NCBI GenBank assembly: GCA_907163375.1
Contig: CAJQUW010003174.1
Coordinates: forward strand, 124,001-188,000
Direction of reading: 5' to 3'
From: Prostheceraeus crozeri
Lineage: Eukaryota > Platyhelminthes > Polycladida > Euryleptidae
DNA length: 64,000 nt
The position numbers and the translations under genes are program-made. Positions 42,641 to 54,951 of this stretch are shown here, piece after piece; position 1 is the stretch's first letter; each line of letters begins with the position of its first letter. Under the pieces are notes generated by a model that was not told where the DNA came from, searched no databases, and worked only from the letters and a program-made list of their open reading frames with translations.

Positions 42641-43259
42641 TTGATGCACATTTGTGTAAGAGACATTTAGTCGCTTGCTTGTAGCTCGCAAAGAAACCCT
42701 AGTTCTAGCAAGGCTGACACTTTGCCTTTTGTGAATGCGATCTCGTTATTGTTCATTTGTGCTTTGTATTGTTTTCAACCGGTAAGAGATAGATTTCTAG
42801 CTGAAAGCAATCAGGAGTGCTGCCAACACCACCGCAACGAAGTCAGGAAGCTATGGAACATGGAGTCCAGTTTATCACATGTAGCAGTTACATTATTGTT
42901 GATGAATAATGGTGCTATACTGGCTCTGATTGACCGATTTTCTTTATTTTTGTTTTGCTTGATAGCTTTTGGCTTGTAGAACAACATATTACATAATAAA
43001 GGAAACAAATGTAATTTTATAAGAGTGAGGTATGATTTTGTGTAACATTGCCAAATGAAGATCAAATTATCTACTACTTTTATATCTATAACAGGAAAGC
43101 AACTCAATATTCATGCTTGAAATTTCCAACAATGATATTTGTAAGCACAACTGACATATCTTCCAAATTTCACAGAGTTTAAGTTTGGCGGAGTTAGACA
43201 AAGTTGAACTTAAGGCGAAGTTTAAGGGTGATCCATTTTTTATGAAACAATCTGTATTA

Positions 43260-44213
43260 CACTGTAAATCGCTCGATACCAATCACATGCAAAGGAAGCA
43301 TACCAAAATACTTTTTTGGCATATTTTTGTATATAAATTGGCATGTATTTGTATGCTTTTCGTATGTTATTTTAAAACTGGTATGCTTTACATACGAAAG
43401 GTACACCAGAACTATGTAAAAAGAAAGCATCAATGATATCCAAAGTATGTTGATATAAGGCCTTTTGTCAATCATATCACACTTATGTTACTACTGTTCT
43501 GTAAGTAGTGAGATAATGACATTCAAGAGTCAAACTTTCAATACTGAATTCGATTTTAATACATGTAACTCTAAGGCATTTCATAAATAATCAATTAGTA
43601 TTCAACTATCAACAATTATGCAATAAGTGTTAAGAGATATATAACATTATTATGCAATAAGAGATATATAAGTCAACATGGTTGCACGAACGATTATATT
43701 ATTTGAATTAGTTGATATTAATCAACTTAGTTTATAAAGTAGGATTAACTAACGTCCTGTTAAATTTGGTAGACACGTAGCAACGACGACATATTCGAGG
43801 AGCCTAAAATTCACAATAAATATAATCTAGTTAAATATCACACTATCAAAAAGAAATATTCACGACTGGCACTACTGAAAAAAAAATTAACAGTAGTATG
43901 TAATATATCTTTTTTGCTATGTGACTTAAAGGTCTACATACCACAGGCATACGAATGAGGATGAATTTGCATCGGGTTTCGTATATAAAACATACCTACA
44001 ACAAGTCGCATTTCAGTGTAAAACAGCCAATCACAGACAGAATAGTTCGCAACGCTACATGCTAATCACATACCAAAGTTAGTGAGATTTCGTATGAAAA
44101 ACATATCAGATCTCTGTAAACATACGAGAATCTCGTATCAAATGTTAGTTTCAAACTGTATGTGATTTTGGTATATGTTTGTATGTAATATTCGTATCCA
44201 GCGATTTACAGTG
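43260..44213. mobile_element. 0.95-kb MITE with CACTGTAAATCGCT ends, copy 1
   Basis: Ends CACTGTAAATCGCTCGATAC and the inverse CACTGTAAATCGCTGGATAC, TA on both sides. The interior is rich in CATACGA and TCGTATG words near both ends (subterminal repeats), including TTCGTATG and GCATACC. A second copy lies at 57779-58765 in the same orientation. It has no recognisable coding region. Confidence 0.85.
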
Positions 44214-44215
44214 TA

Positions 44216-45600
44216 CATGAGTTAGAAAATTACGTCGAAAATGCAATGTTCATACTAGTTTACTGATAAATTAGTTTCCTACCTCTCACTTATGAGGACA
44301 CTACTGCTTCACAGCCATTCAGTACGTGCGTCATTCTATTTGTAACCCGCGATGTAAATTATCGAATAATTTCGGAGGCCATGCAATGAATATCCTTTGC
44401 CAGACGGCAAAGTAGCGTGCATTCTCAGATGTTCATTCGAATGAAGTTACGGCATACATGATATGCTACTCCCCTATTGGAACACTCTAGCGCATAACTG
44501 ATAATGATAATTGCTATTATGATATCATTATGAAAAGGATCATGATTATCTGATTGCGACTGAAATGAGCTTGTGATAGGACTTGTCAGTGACCATAACA
44601 TGTGCGCAATGGTGAGGACTGAAGGTGTCAACAAATAAAACGGTCTCTACACTCCCCATATTGCTTTGATGGCATTTTATGTCATTGCCGCCCTTTGTAA
44701 CTGACAGTAAAGAATTATTATTCATTATCATAGCGCAAGACAGAAATGTAAGTTCCTTCGGCAGAGCGAGATGAGGTTCCCTTCTGAATCATATATGTGT
44801 CTCATCGGGATGTTTACCATTTATTCAGGCTGTTTCATCATCGCATTCCACGCGTGAAAACGCTTTGATATTCCACGCGTTGATATTGAACTCAGGATGT
44901 ATGATGCAAAATAATGTTTTTGTTGTTTCCCCGCCTACACCTACGATTTGAAAGAAAGACATAAGGATTTTTTAAGATTCTCATTTGTTTGAGGAGAAAA
45001 TTATTTTTCAATCATATTGACATATTGAAATCTCAATTTTTAAATTGCCATGAGGCACTGATAGCAAAACACAAGCCTATCGTTGTGAATCAGAGCGTCT
45101 CACCATCACCTGCTGGGTGTTGTGTCTATTGTCAATAGGTGATGTTGCTCTCTGACAAGCTCATCTAATTATGTATCATATTTCGTTCGTCTCTCGCATT
45201 TAATCAATATCCCTACTGTGTTCAAAGATTGATAAAAAATTGCCATAGCATGTATACAGATTTTGACAAGTGAGAATACGACTTTCTTACATATAATATC
45301 GAAGAGATTTGATAAAATAAGTTCTATTCTTATCAAATATACTTGCTATATGTCGATACGGGAGTATAACTGACCGCTTGTTTTCAAAACTAACTATCTC
45401 CTTCACAAGAAAATCGGGAAAACTCATTGCGGAAGCATAAGTGTAGTTGATCTATTTCTAATACGAGTAAATAAACAGAACTGTTGGAAAAGTTTTGAAT
45501 GACTGGCGAAGTGTCTTTGTTTTAACTCTTCCCCACCGGGTGTTGGCTGTTTTCGCTCCCCAGGAGAATTTTTTGAATATTTTTTAAACCAATAAAGCTG
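44216..45600. other. Stretch without recognisable features
   Basis: No coding motifs and no repeats were noticed. Confidence 0.4.
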
Positions 45601-45601
45601 G

Positions 45602-46262
45602 ACACCAGATTTCCAATAGCTTACTTTCTACGTATTATGCAACTTTTGACCGAAGGAAAATAAATTTGGAACAACACTTTTGGCTTGAGAATTTTTTTTA
45701 AATTTGAATGTTTTGGAATATTCTGACTGATTTCGGTACATTCACTTCTACAGTAATGTATTGCAGCATAAATTCTTGGATTAATTAAGTTGAAATTCCA
45801 TAAATGATTCTTCCTATCAATATAGAGATATTCACAAATGAAAGTCCTTGAATTTAAAATTGTCTGCTTATTATGCATGCATGCTTGAAAGTTGAAATTC
45901 AAATTTCAAAAATGATTTGTACTTTTTAGCTCTGCATCAAATCAACAATTATTGAAAATTTTCCGAATCATGTTGTTTTTAGCCTCAGTTTCTTGATGAA
46001 TGTTCACCGAATTGGGTTGTTTCTTCACCTAAAGAAATAGAATAATCAAATGTGATATTTCATTTGAACTAAAAGTTTGTATTATTTGTCCTTTGACCTC
46101 ATCTAATGCAATGATGCAATCTCAGAATGATCAATGATCATCGTTGTAATGACCAACTGAATCAGATCCTTTGATTAATGTGCCATTTATTAGTTTTTGG
46201 AACCATTTTCATTTCAAATAATGATCTAATGGAAAAGTGCTTGAAATTGGCGGTTTTTGACC
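45602..46262 (+). repeat. Dispersed repeat, inverted partner of 58795-59325
   Basis: Shares CTTACTTTCTACGTATTATGC, GAATGTTTGGAAT-like and CATTTCAAATAATGATCTA segments (each checked in stretches of under 20 bases) with the inverse of 58795-59325. Divergence is considerable. No coding frame is recognised; family unknown. Confidence 0.6.
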
Positions 46263-47640
46263 TTTGACCTTCACCTCAGCCCAGGGGTGACCTTAGAAAT
46301 AAACTGATGATGTTTTCATGAATCCTCTTTCAATGCCTATTCGATTGATGTGTGTTTTGGCAAAATTGGTGCAATAGTTTGGGAGATCAACAGGTCTATC
46401 GGCGAGGGCTAGGCCTATATACATGGTGTTCCAAACGTTTATCCCCATATAACAAACGGATCAAACTACAGTCCATGTTATGTGGTGTAGAGCCATCATC
46501 TACTGTAGCATTACTGCTTCTCACGTCATATCCGCAACCAGCATGCACACTTTGAGTCCGATCAGACACATTCTCTGATTGATGACTTCAGCCCAAATGA
46601 TTGAGTGATTTTTACCACAAGACTGTGTTTGTGATGCACCACTTCCAACAACACAGTAGTAACTTTCTCTTCGGATCCGTGTTTTGATGTGTAGCATTGG
46701 AACGTTCCATTTGATCCACTTTCAGGATTCAAAAACCATTGCCTGTTTTAAAAATGTTGAAAAAGCATGTCTTTTTGAGAATCTCTTCGGTATAGCAGTT
46801 TTGGGCATTTAATCTAACTTTCTATATAGAAACTGATGATTGAAGTTAAGATATTACTGCAATCATGGTATCAACTGGTCTGTGTTTTTCTGGGATCATT
46901 TCAAGGGAAGTGAATGTACTTATTAATGTAAGTTGAGATGCATTTTCAGCGCATAAAATTATAACAAAACTTCTCCTTTGGTATTAATATCCACTAGTCC
47001 TAACTCCAAAACAGAACTCCTAGGCTGAAGAAGTTCTTCATTCCAGCTTGTCAATCAATTATCGGTCGTTGAGATGTAGTCGTATTTCAATCTGCAATAA
47101 ACCGGTGCTATCATTGAAATCATCGACTTGAAAAGTACCTATGTAGTGGGCCAATTTCCCACCTGTTTGATGAGATAGCTGACATTTACAAAGATCGAGA
47201 TGGACATTCCGCCGGATACGCCTGTTGGAGGAGTTTTAGAAAAGACGCGGGATGACTTTGGTTTTTGTTTATTTCGCGGAAAATGCGGGTGCGGTTTGAA
47301 ACTTAACATTCTTTAAGTCTTTAGAACACTTTTTAAAAGAATCGTCCGCCTGACAAAGAAGGAGGTAAACAGACTGAAATTTGATACCAGTAGACCGACC
47401 GAAGAGATGCTAAATCCTATGAAGACAAATGTAGATCATTGATGTGGCATCCTTGATATCTGTGCAACAGAAATTCAGCTCAGAGTTCTTCTAGCTCTGG
47501 ATTTCAGTTCTTAGGATATCCATTAAATCCACCCATGACGTTGACAACTAATTCTATATAAGTAAGCAAGTAAGTAAGTAGTGCCTATATTTCATCATAT
47601 TGAAAATCATGCAAAGTTTATAATGTAGTTTGGTAAGTAT
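46263..47640. other. Stretch without recognisable features
   Basis: A short (AAGT)n run, AAGTAAGCAAGTAAGTAAG, lies near 47562. Nothing else is seen. Confidence 0.4.
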
Positions 47641-48675
47641 GCAAAAAAAGTGAAAAAAGGAGAAACAAGTGTCATGATACAAGTCCATTCATCAAGGTGG
47701 CAGTAAACGGAACAAATGAATTTTGAAATCGTGAGGCAGATGCAGCTGGTTGAATGAACCGTCGTGATTTTTGGGATTGTGATGGAATGATGCAGAGGAG
47801 CATATGTTGTTCTTCAGTGGAAGCAGTAACAAAAAGTTTTTGAGCAAAATGTTTTCGACGTTCGGACAGATGCGGAAATCGCTGACATGAGCATTGCTCT
47901 CCAACAGATAAATTGCATATTAGACGATGACATTATCGCTGTAGTCTCTCAAGGTCATTGCTAATTCCCGAAGGGGGAAATACAAATGATGCAGAAGCAT
48001 ACTCCAGAATAGACCGCACGACTCCATAGTAGATGACAGTTAGCTGATCTGCAGAAAGATTAGCTTTCAGGAGACGAAGAGCAAATAGACGTTTTGTAGC
48101 AATTTTACAAACGTAGTTGATATGAGAGTTCCATGTCAGCTTGTGATTAAGAATGACACCGAGTAGCTTCATTTCCTCAACAGATGACACTTCGGAGAGA
48201 GGAACATCTTCAACGTCTGAGCATTTTTTGCAACATATTGGTTTACATTTTGCAATATTTGAAGACCACAATTTTTTGACCATTGTAATATGTTTTGGTG
48301 ATGATCTGTAACTTGGGTATTTTCAGAATATTTATAAAGCGGAATGCTGATGGTGTATCGTCAACGTATTGTGTTGTTAAGGTACCAGAATGAGATGATT
48401 TGAGTGTACCGACAACTAAACAAAAGGGCATAGGCCCAAGCACTGAACTATGTGGTACACCGGACGATGCTTCCGTTATAGCACTTGTATGACATCCTAT
48501 GCGAGTTGCTTGCATCCTGCCACCTTTGGATCCCTTTAATGAACATGTGCGAAATATTGGACGAAATCAACCTCTGTATGATGCATTTGTGGGAAAGTGT
48601 GTCAAACGCTTTGGAGTAATCATACGCAATAATCTTCATGCCAGATACTTCAGAAGATTCAATTTTCGAGTTCAA
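47640..48675 (-). pseudogene. LINE reverse-transcriptase fragment (3' half)
   Basis: Minus-strand reading, from 48675 downward: YDYSKAFDTLSHKCIIQ (RT motif A), SGVPHSSVLGPMPFCL (motif B), TTQYVDDTPSAF (motif C, the YxDD site), KLLGVILNHKLTWNSHI, ATKRLFALRLLKANLS and VRSILEYASASFVFPP, then a tail to about 47650. This is the order in non-LTR retrotransposons of the CR1, L2 or Jockey groups. Three overlapping frames are needed, so there are at least two frameshifts. The endonuclease half is missing, consistent with 5' truncation on insertion. Motif B has PHSSV in place of the usual PQGSV. Confidence 0.8.
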
Positions 48676-49009
48676 TATGCTAAACTATGGATGTCCAAAA
48701 AATTAAAAAAACAAAAAATGCAGAAAACGTCATATTTTTTGTTTTAGAACAGCTCTTTTTTATCCCTAGCAATCAACTTTCCTGCATGCTTATCCAAATG
48801 TTTCTAACAGAAACTCCTCCCCCATGAGAAGCTTTTCTTACACTCACTTGTTTTTTCTGCGCTAACAAAAAGACAATTTCTTGACAGCCTTCCAACGGTT
48901 AGCCTTCCACACTCCACGAAAACTGCACAAGTAACGAAAAAGTCATTCATCCAGTAAAAATGTTCAAAACAGTCTAGCTCGAGTGATAGTGGATGCAGGT
49001 GGAGGTCCG

Positions 49010-49158
49010 ATGTACGAAATGAGCTCTAAAATGAGTACGAATTGAGTAGTGTGCTTTCGTACACAAAGAGTAGTAGATCTGGGACTCATTTCTCTGTCTT
49101 AGTTATTACTGAGGTTCAGCACTCTTTCTAGTACTTATTTGGCACTTAATGAGTAACA
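49010..49158 (-). repeat. AGTAC-rich repeat, copy 3
   Basis: Right boundary is ATGAGTAACAGTG followed by TA (49159-49160). GAGTAC and AGTACT words recur. Inverse homologue of the segment at 38205-38333 and relative of 29310-29480. Confidence 0.55.
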
Positions 49159-49162
49159 GTGT

Positions 49163-49250
49163 AGGCACTCTTTCGGGCCAATTTCTCCTATCGCGCATCT
49201 TGCGATCCTGCGATTACTCCTCTATCAGAACACTGAAATCCTGAAATGTT
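49163..49250 (-). repeat. Dispersed repeat next to AGTAC element
   Basis: Inverse of 38128-38204, sharing GATTACTCCTCTATCA and ACACTGAAATC. The AGTAC-rich element adjoins it at both loci. Confidence 0.5.
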
Positions 49251-50150
49251 GCATCAGAGGTTATCTACATTAATGACAGTTTTCACTGGTTGGGGACTTC
49301 TTTTATCCCTCAGACGACAACTGACGAGAAAATGTTCCATAGAAATAGGAGGACTTTCGCACTTGGCAACGAAATCATTTGTTCAGCATTGCGTTGACTA
49401 AAAAGAAAAAAATTCAATCGAAATTTATTGAAATATTTGAAAATATTTAACATTTTGAAATATATTTGATAATCGTCGTGATGCACCAGATAAAGAAAAT
49501 GCATGTACTTTGAAAGACAAAATTGATAAAGAAATCCAATTGCACAACCTGTGATGCGTGTCCTAATATTATCCTTCATTGGGAACACAGAAATGATTTC
49601 CCACTGTTGTTTCTACTAGTAAGAGAAATATTGCCAGTTCAGGTAAGCTCAGGCCAGTCAGAGCGAACAGTTGCAGACAGTCAGAATATGGCCCATTTTA
49701 AGCCAAAGTGGGCCATCACGTGGGGCCATCGAAGTTACTGCATGTGCTTTGCGAAATGGACAGCACAACTTTACTCATTCAAGCGTGTAATAGAGTAGTC
49801 GCATTGCATATTTTGTCAAATGCATTTTTGGTTGCAACAGAATCATTGTTTTAAATTGATTTTTACGGAAATCCGAAACTGAAACGCTGGGAGTGTAATA
49901 AAATAATGCGATTCTGCGCGCATAAATTGTCGATCTGGATTACAATTCCCGCATAAATATACAAAAAACAAACTAAGAATTCACAAAAGATATTGATGCT
50001 AACTAATTTACGCATCATTTTTGTACAGCATTTGACAAGAATCAAGTTCAAAGTTGCAAATTTATAGATCAAAAGTCAGATATTCATGAAATTAATCATG
50101 ATGGTATGACAAATGCAGTATTATAAACGCCCATGTATAATAACAAAAGA
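49251..50150. other. Stretch without recognisable features
   Basis: Short open frames only; none has a recognisable motif. Confidence 0.4.
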
Positions 50151-50154
50151 ATTA

Positions 50155-50460
50155 ACGGGTCGAGCAGCTCGAGACGGACGGGCCGGCCGGGTCTTGGCCT
50201 GAACATTTATGTAGCGCCCGGGCTCTGTCTGAGCGGGCCTGGATGGGCTGCGCCTGATAATTCATGCCCATTTACAAGTCTGCTCCTGACCTGGGCAAGA
50301 CTCAATTATCAATAAGGTACCAGAATAACTTCTTCCTAAGAACCTCGAGGAGCTGGTTTTGTGTGTCACACAGACCAGGGATCTTACACACAGTTTCCAC
50401 ACGCGGGGGGGGGCCGAGTTTAGGAGCTAACTGTTTGCTGTGGTTATGAAAGTGGTGCCG
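50155..50460. other. GC-rich island in AT-rich surroundings
   Basis: Includes GACGGGCCGGCCGGGTC near 50172, GCGCCCGGGCTCTG near 50214 and a run of nine or more G near 50405. Its composition contrasts strongly with both flanks. No coding motif is recognised. Confidence 0.5.
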
Positions 50461-51840
50461 CGACATGTACTGCTTGGAAAAGATTAAAATGTTCTCGTTC
50501 ATGACAATATCTGTTTTCCTCATGCAAATCCTTCACAAAATATTTAAATAAAAAAATTCCGAAGTTCATTGACTGAAACAATAAGGCAGTCATGGATATC
50601 TCATCCCTAAAGCTCTTTTAATGTTTTAAAATTTTTATCTCTGTTTGTTTTCTGTCTTTTACCTTTACACAACCAACATTAGAGGCTCTTAAATTATCAG
50701 TTATTAGTGTCACACAGGATTGTGGAGAAAAAATGATCAAAAGAGATCGACTAAGCTGCGGAAATGAAGTGAAAGTAAATTCAAACAAAATGATTTTCAA
50801 TAATGCTGAATTGTGATGTTCCGCAATTTTATGAATACTTCTAAATTACGCAGTCACTTTCGTATCAAAGTCAATGACTGAGAATGGTTGAAGCATTGAT
50901 GATTGAAAAATATTTGATTTCGGACTCTGACGCATTTTTTAGTGAATAGATAATCGGTTACATAAGTACGCACATTTGTAATGCACTACGAATAGCCTGG
51001 TAGAAAGAAAATAGAAATTCGGTGTACTTTTACCACTTTTTAGAGTGGCAAGAAAATGATGTGTACACGAAGATGAATGTGCACCGGATATGCCCATCCT
51101 ATTCCAACATTAATAGGGATCAGATGAAAGCAATTTTTCTACATCTCCTGCGACGCACTGGGATCCGACAAAGCACTCAAACTCCTGCTTGAGTTTCTGT
51201 TTCTGTGCGAAGCGTCGAAGGGGACAATTATGTCTGCCTCTATGATCTTTCTGGTGAACCTCATTGCATCCTATACCCCTGTCTCGGTGGCGGGTGACTG
51301 CTCTGCTTCCCAGTTCCTGATTCAGTTGTGCGCTGTGATACAGAGGGAAGAGTGAGCAACAACTAAAATTATCAAATAAAATCAATTTTACTACTTTTCA
51401 GTCTGAACAGAAAACTGTCATTGTCGTTTTCTGCTTTAACTGATCTTCACTGTAGCGTTTTAGTCATCAAATGGTGACGTCGTCAAAGACGCGTAATGTT
51501 GGTGGTTTTCGCTGTTTCCAGCGTTGTACTTTTTTCATAGACCTGCCTCAAAGCCTAAAGAATGAAGCATTAAAGGCTATTTCTTCGGCCTGCATGCAGC
51601 TTTCACATGCTCACCTTACATGAATGTTTCCATAATTCACAATCATGATCAAATAGTGTTCTAATTTTTCTCCTTTTCTTTTGGGTGTTCTTTCCATGAG
51701 TGACTAGACAATGAAGTGAATGTTTTCTTGGATTTATATTACTAAAAATATTATTTTCGGATTTGAGCCATCTACATAATGAGGATTTTCGATTTTCCAA
51801 TATGTCAGCCATTTTGTTGAAGAGTCACAACAAAAAGCTA
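50461..51840. other. Stretch without recognisable features
   Basis: No motifs or repeats noticed. Confidence 0.4.
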
Positions 51841-51844
51841 TGAT

Positions 51845-52330
51845 TATCAATTCAAAAATGTTTTTTCCCTATTTATCCATTTTTGAATTATTTGTTATTT
51901 TTATGTTTATTTTTAGTACCTAATTCATTTTGCTCTATAAATTGCTTTCTATTTTGTGCTTTATTTTTTACTCAAATTTGTTTTTATTTTCTTCCATGTT
52001 GTAGTTTGTTCCTTCATTTCGAAATTTTGTATTTTCGTAATTTTTTACATTATTGTTTTCGTCATTTGTTATTTTTTTATAGTGTCCTAATCCTATCATT
52101 TGTCAATTGTGTCATTTACTTGATCTATTTTCAATTTCTAGATGGTTTTTGACTTACTTTATTTCTTAATTGATTGATTATGTAATTTTTGAAATGTGTA
52201 TTTTTTCTTGTCTTATCATTTTTACAATTTGTAGATACACATACCTGCTCCATTTTGTCTTACATTACAATATAATTTGTCTTTGTTCATATTTTATTTT
52301 TTCTTTTATTATAAACTATGTCTGCACTTT
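51845..52330. repeat. T-rich low-complexity tract
   Basis: The plus strand is dominated by T with short A and C interruptions. Two open frames here (51883-52152 and 52170-52424) give Phe-, Leu- and Tyr-rich peptides because of this composition, not because they encode membrane proteins. Confidence 0.6.
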
Positions 52331-53433
52331 GAAATGTTCGCACACGCATTCATATCGATTGTATCAAAGAGTTTTCGAAGTTTGCATCGCATGTTTCCTT
52401 GCGTCAGAGGACTGTATTAACTAGTAGAAGCAATTAATCATCATATCACATCAATTGTTGTATTTCATCCAAGAGAACAAGCGTGGATGATGAAAATATG
52501 ACGTTTTTGGTTTACAAATTTAGAAATGTGACAAATTATTTGACACTACTTCACCCGAGCTTACTAGAGTTTCTCAATCAACTGTTTCTTGTAGTCTCGA
52601 AGGTCCGATCTTGATGTCTATGCATAATGACGCATGGGAAGCCTTATTTTAAGTGTGCTATTCATCACCGCAGTGAATAAAATCTCTAGTCACTCTTTCA
52701 TCATCGATTCACTCACATGCCGGTTAATCAATCTGAAAACTGTCCGGCGGGCGGGTTCCTGGATCCCCTCTGATAGATGTTCCTGTGATTCAATCGCTTC
52801 CAAAAATCATAACAATACAAATCGCGCATGCTCGTTCCAATGGTGATGTCAGCTCTTAGCAACTCGTTCATTTTGCTACATAGCAATGGAAAATTAGAAT
52901 TCCAGAACTTTGAATGTCCGTTCGAAATTGATGATAGATGACATGAATAAGCGATGGGTTTTGATCAGTTGCTGCATGATAGTGTCTAATGATTGACAAC
53001 GTTCGGAGCATGTTTTATTGCATTGAGAGAGTTAACGGCGAGGTTTTTGAAAGCAGGTGTTATTTACACATTTTCTGCTCCTATCTCAGTTATATATCGT
53101 GTAGAAGGATTACAGTTGCTGCATCCAAAAATGAGTGCACCAAGAATGCTGTCTGGAATGACAATCTATCCAAGTTCAGTCATGCTCAGCCGTCGAGGCG
53201 CACTTGCTCAACTTTTGAACGCATTGACTATTAAGCTTACCATGCAAGTCACTATGATGATGCTGGACATGCGTCTCTAATGGATCAGCCAAGCTGCGAC
53301 ATATGCATGTATAGGATCTTCGCTATTAGCACATGAGCCGCATCTCTAATTAAAATAGTCGGTACCTCATAGTTCACACGTACGTGTACACCCAGTTTCA
53401 GGAGATTTAGATTTTTTCTGTTGAATTTAGAAC
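52331..53433. other. Stretch without recognisable features
   Basis: Two overlapping open frames at 52989-53280 lack recognisable motifs. Confidence 0.4.
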
Positions 53434-54106
53434 AGTGATGCGGAGTCGGAGTCGGACTCCGGACTCCGGCCTATAACTAGACCCGAAACATAATACAAAC
53501 AAATTATTTATCTTCGTGCATAGTTGTCATTGTCTTGATGTCAACTTTCGCTGTCAAACAAATGTACAGAGACACTGCTGAATGCAGAGCTTGTGATAAT
53601 TGAGGGAATGAACCGTGATAGTTAAAAAATGATTGTCTTTTCACTCGGTGATTTAGTAGGGAAGACAAGCCTTCCTAGCCTCGATCACACCTACGCACCA
53701 AAAGTCACATCAGAGACTAAAATTAAATACTAGCTTGTTTGAGAACATTACCTCTCACCCAAACGTTAATTGTGTGATGGCTCCTCCAAAGTGCATATTA
53801 AAATAGAAAGTGTAGTCACATTTTTGGAGAAGGATGGGGGATCTTCCTGCCTGGTAGAGACTGGAGATAAACCGTGTGAAGCACACATACGCAAGATGGG
53901 AGGAGCCGAGTCGCATGCATCCAACTTCAAGCGACATTTGATAGACTTTCATCGAAATAATTAATAATTGATACGGCAATGATCACCAAAGATAGGTTCA
54001 GGTAAGCCTATATTGATCTATGATGTATTACCAGTTCTTTCAAAAAAAGTATGCTATATATGCTTGCCATCTGGAGTCGGAGTCAGAGTCGGACTCTGCA
54101 TCCCTG
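53434..54106 (+). mobile_element. hAT-like non-autonomous element, copy 2, with 8-bp duplication
   Basis: Left end CAGTGATGCGGAGTCGGAGT; right end, inverted, CAGGGATGCAGAGTCCGACT. Flanks are ATTTAGAA (53426-53433) and GTTTAGAA (54107-54114), an 8-bp target duplication with one mismatch. An 8-bp duplication with CAG-type ends is typical of hAT elements. The interior (673 bp in all) carries a BED-finger-like exon at 53770-53964 but no transposase core. Sister of the copy at 176-1318. Confidence 0.85.
53770..53964 (+). pseudogene. BED-type zinc-finger-like exon in hAT copy 2
   Basis: A 64-codon frame with VETGDKPCEAH, then ASNFKRHLIDFHRNN, the helix-and-histidine end of a BED-type finger. It matches the exon at 542-727 with about a dozen substitutions. 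BED fingers are DNA-binding domains of hAT transposases and some host proteins derived from them. The first cysteine pair is incomplete. It has no catalytic domain nearby. Confidence 0.45.
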
Positions 54107-54797
54107 GTTTAGAATGCAGATTCACATAATTGTTGGATAAATTAGTAAAACTGATTTTTCTCAACTCATTGACAATCATAAATATATATATCAGTGTGGC
54201 AAGAGATATGACGATAACAAATGATTAATAGAGATTTTTCGACAAACAGTTGCGAATCGCTGGAAAATATTCGTTTGAGAATAGCAAGCAGTTGAAATAT
54301 GTAAAACATTCTTCATATGGAGCAATTTCTATCTGCTTATTGTCAGCCAACGTCAATACATCATCCGTTAATAGCAAAAAGATAAATCATTGCCTTAAGA
54401 GAATTCACATACCGCACATTGTACACGACGGCCTATTTGAATAAAGGAAAACTCAGTTAGACATTTTTTCGATCATTTTCCGATACGGATTGAAGACAAT
54501 GAGAAAACATATATCTCATGTTAAGATAAACATTGATATCAGCCTATCATCTCATTCATAGTCGAAAGAATTTTGGCAGCAGTCATTATTTGCAATTTTT
54601 CCTTCCACTTTGGGTTACACCCTGCAATTTGATGCAAAACGGCTGAATTCCTGAAATCAGACATTATGTTGAAATGTCTTATTGCTAGGTCTCTGAATAT
54701 GATCGTTCATGACCTAAATGCCGACACCTATCATCTGAAAAACCTGATGTGTATGCAAATGCACGTGCATGTAAGTCTACACAATTCATATCTAACG

Positions 54798-54951
54798 AGA
54801 CACCAACACCCTTGATTCCCCGACCGCACTCGCCGACCTAGGAATCGAACATAAGTCCGCAGTGGAGACGAGCTCGCACCTTCTTCACTAGGCCACGCTG
54901 ACGGTTCAAAAGGAATGCGAGTGAAGGCAGAAGTCAAGGGTGTTGGTGTCT
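54798..54951 (-). repeat. tRNA-like segment bounded by an 18-bp perfect inverted repeat
   Basis: AGACACCAACACCCTTGA at 54798-54815 is perfectly inverse to 54934-54951. Between them, on the minus strand, lie an A-box-like TGGCCTAGTGAAG (54883-54895, inverse) and a B-box-like GTTCGATTCC (54841-54850, inverse), followed by TAGG. The layout is that of a tRNA-derived SINE head, here enclosed by inverted repeats. A complete tRNA cloverleaf was not confirmed. Confidence 0.6.

Larger units (their letters stand above)
41733..43254 (-). mobile_element. Tc1-like transposon with a nested MITE
   Basis: Left end CAGTCCGTTTCATAAAAAG preceded by TA, and right end (inverted) CAGATTGTTTCATAAAAAAT followed by TA at 43255-43256. 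These are terminal repeats of a Tc1/mariner element with TA duplications. The minus strand encodes the C-terminal catalytic part of a Tc1 transposase, interrupted by a 219-bp MITE at 42035-42253. The expected N-terminal helix-turn-helix is not recognised in 42720-43230. A roughly 1-kb MITE (43260-44213) begins only a few bases beyond the right end. Confidence 0.8.

Noticed and set aside
51883-52424. Two hydrophobic open frames suggesting membrane proteins
   Set aside because: They lie in a T-rich low-complexity tract, and such composition gives Phe- and Leu-rich frames by chance.
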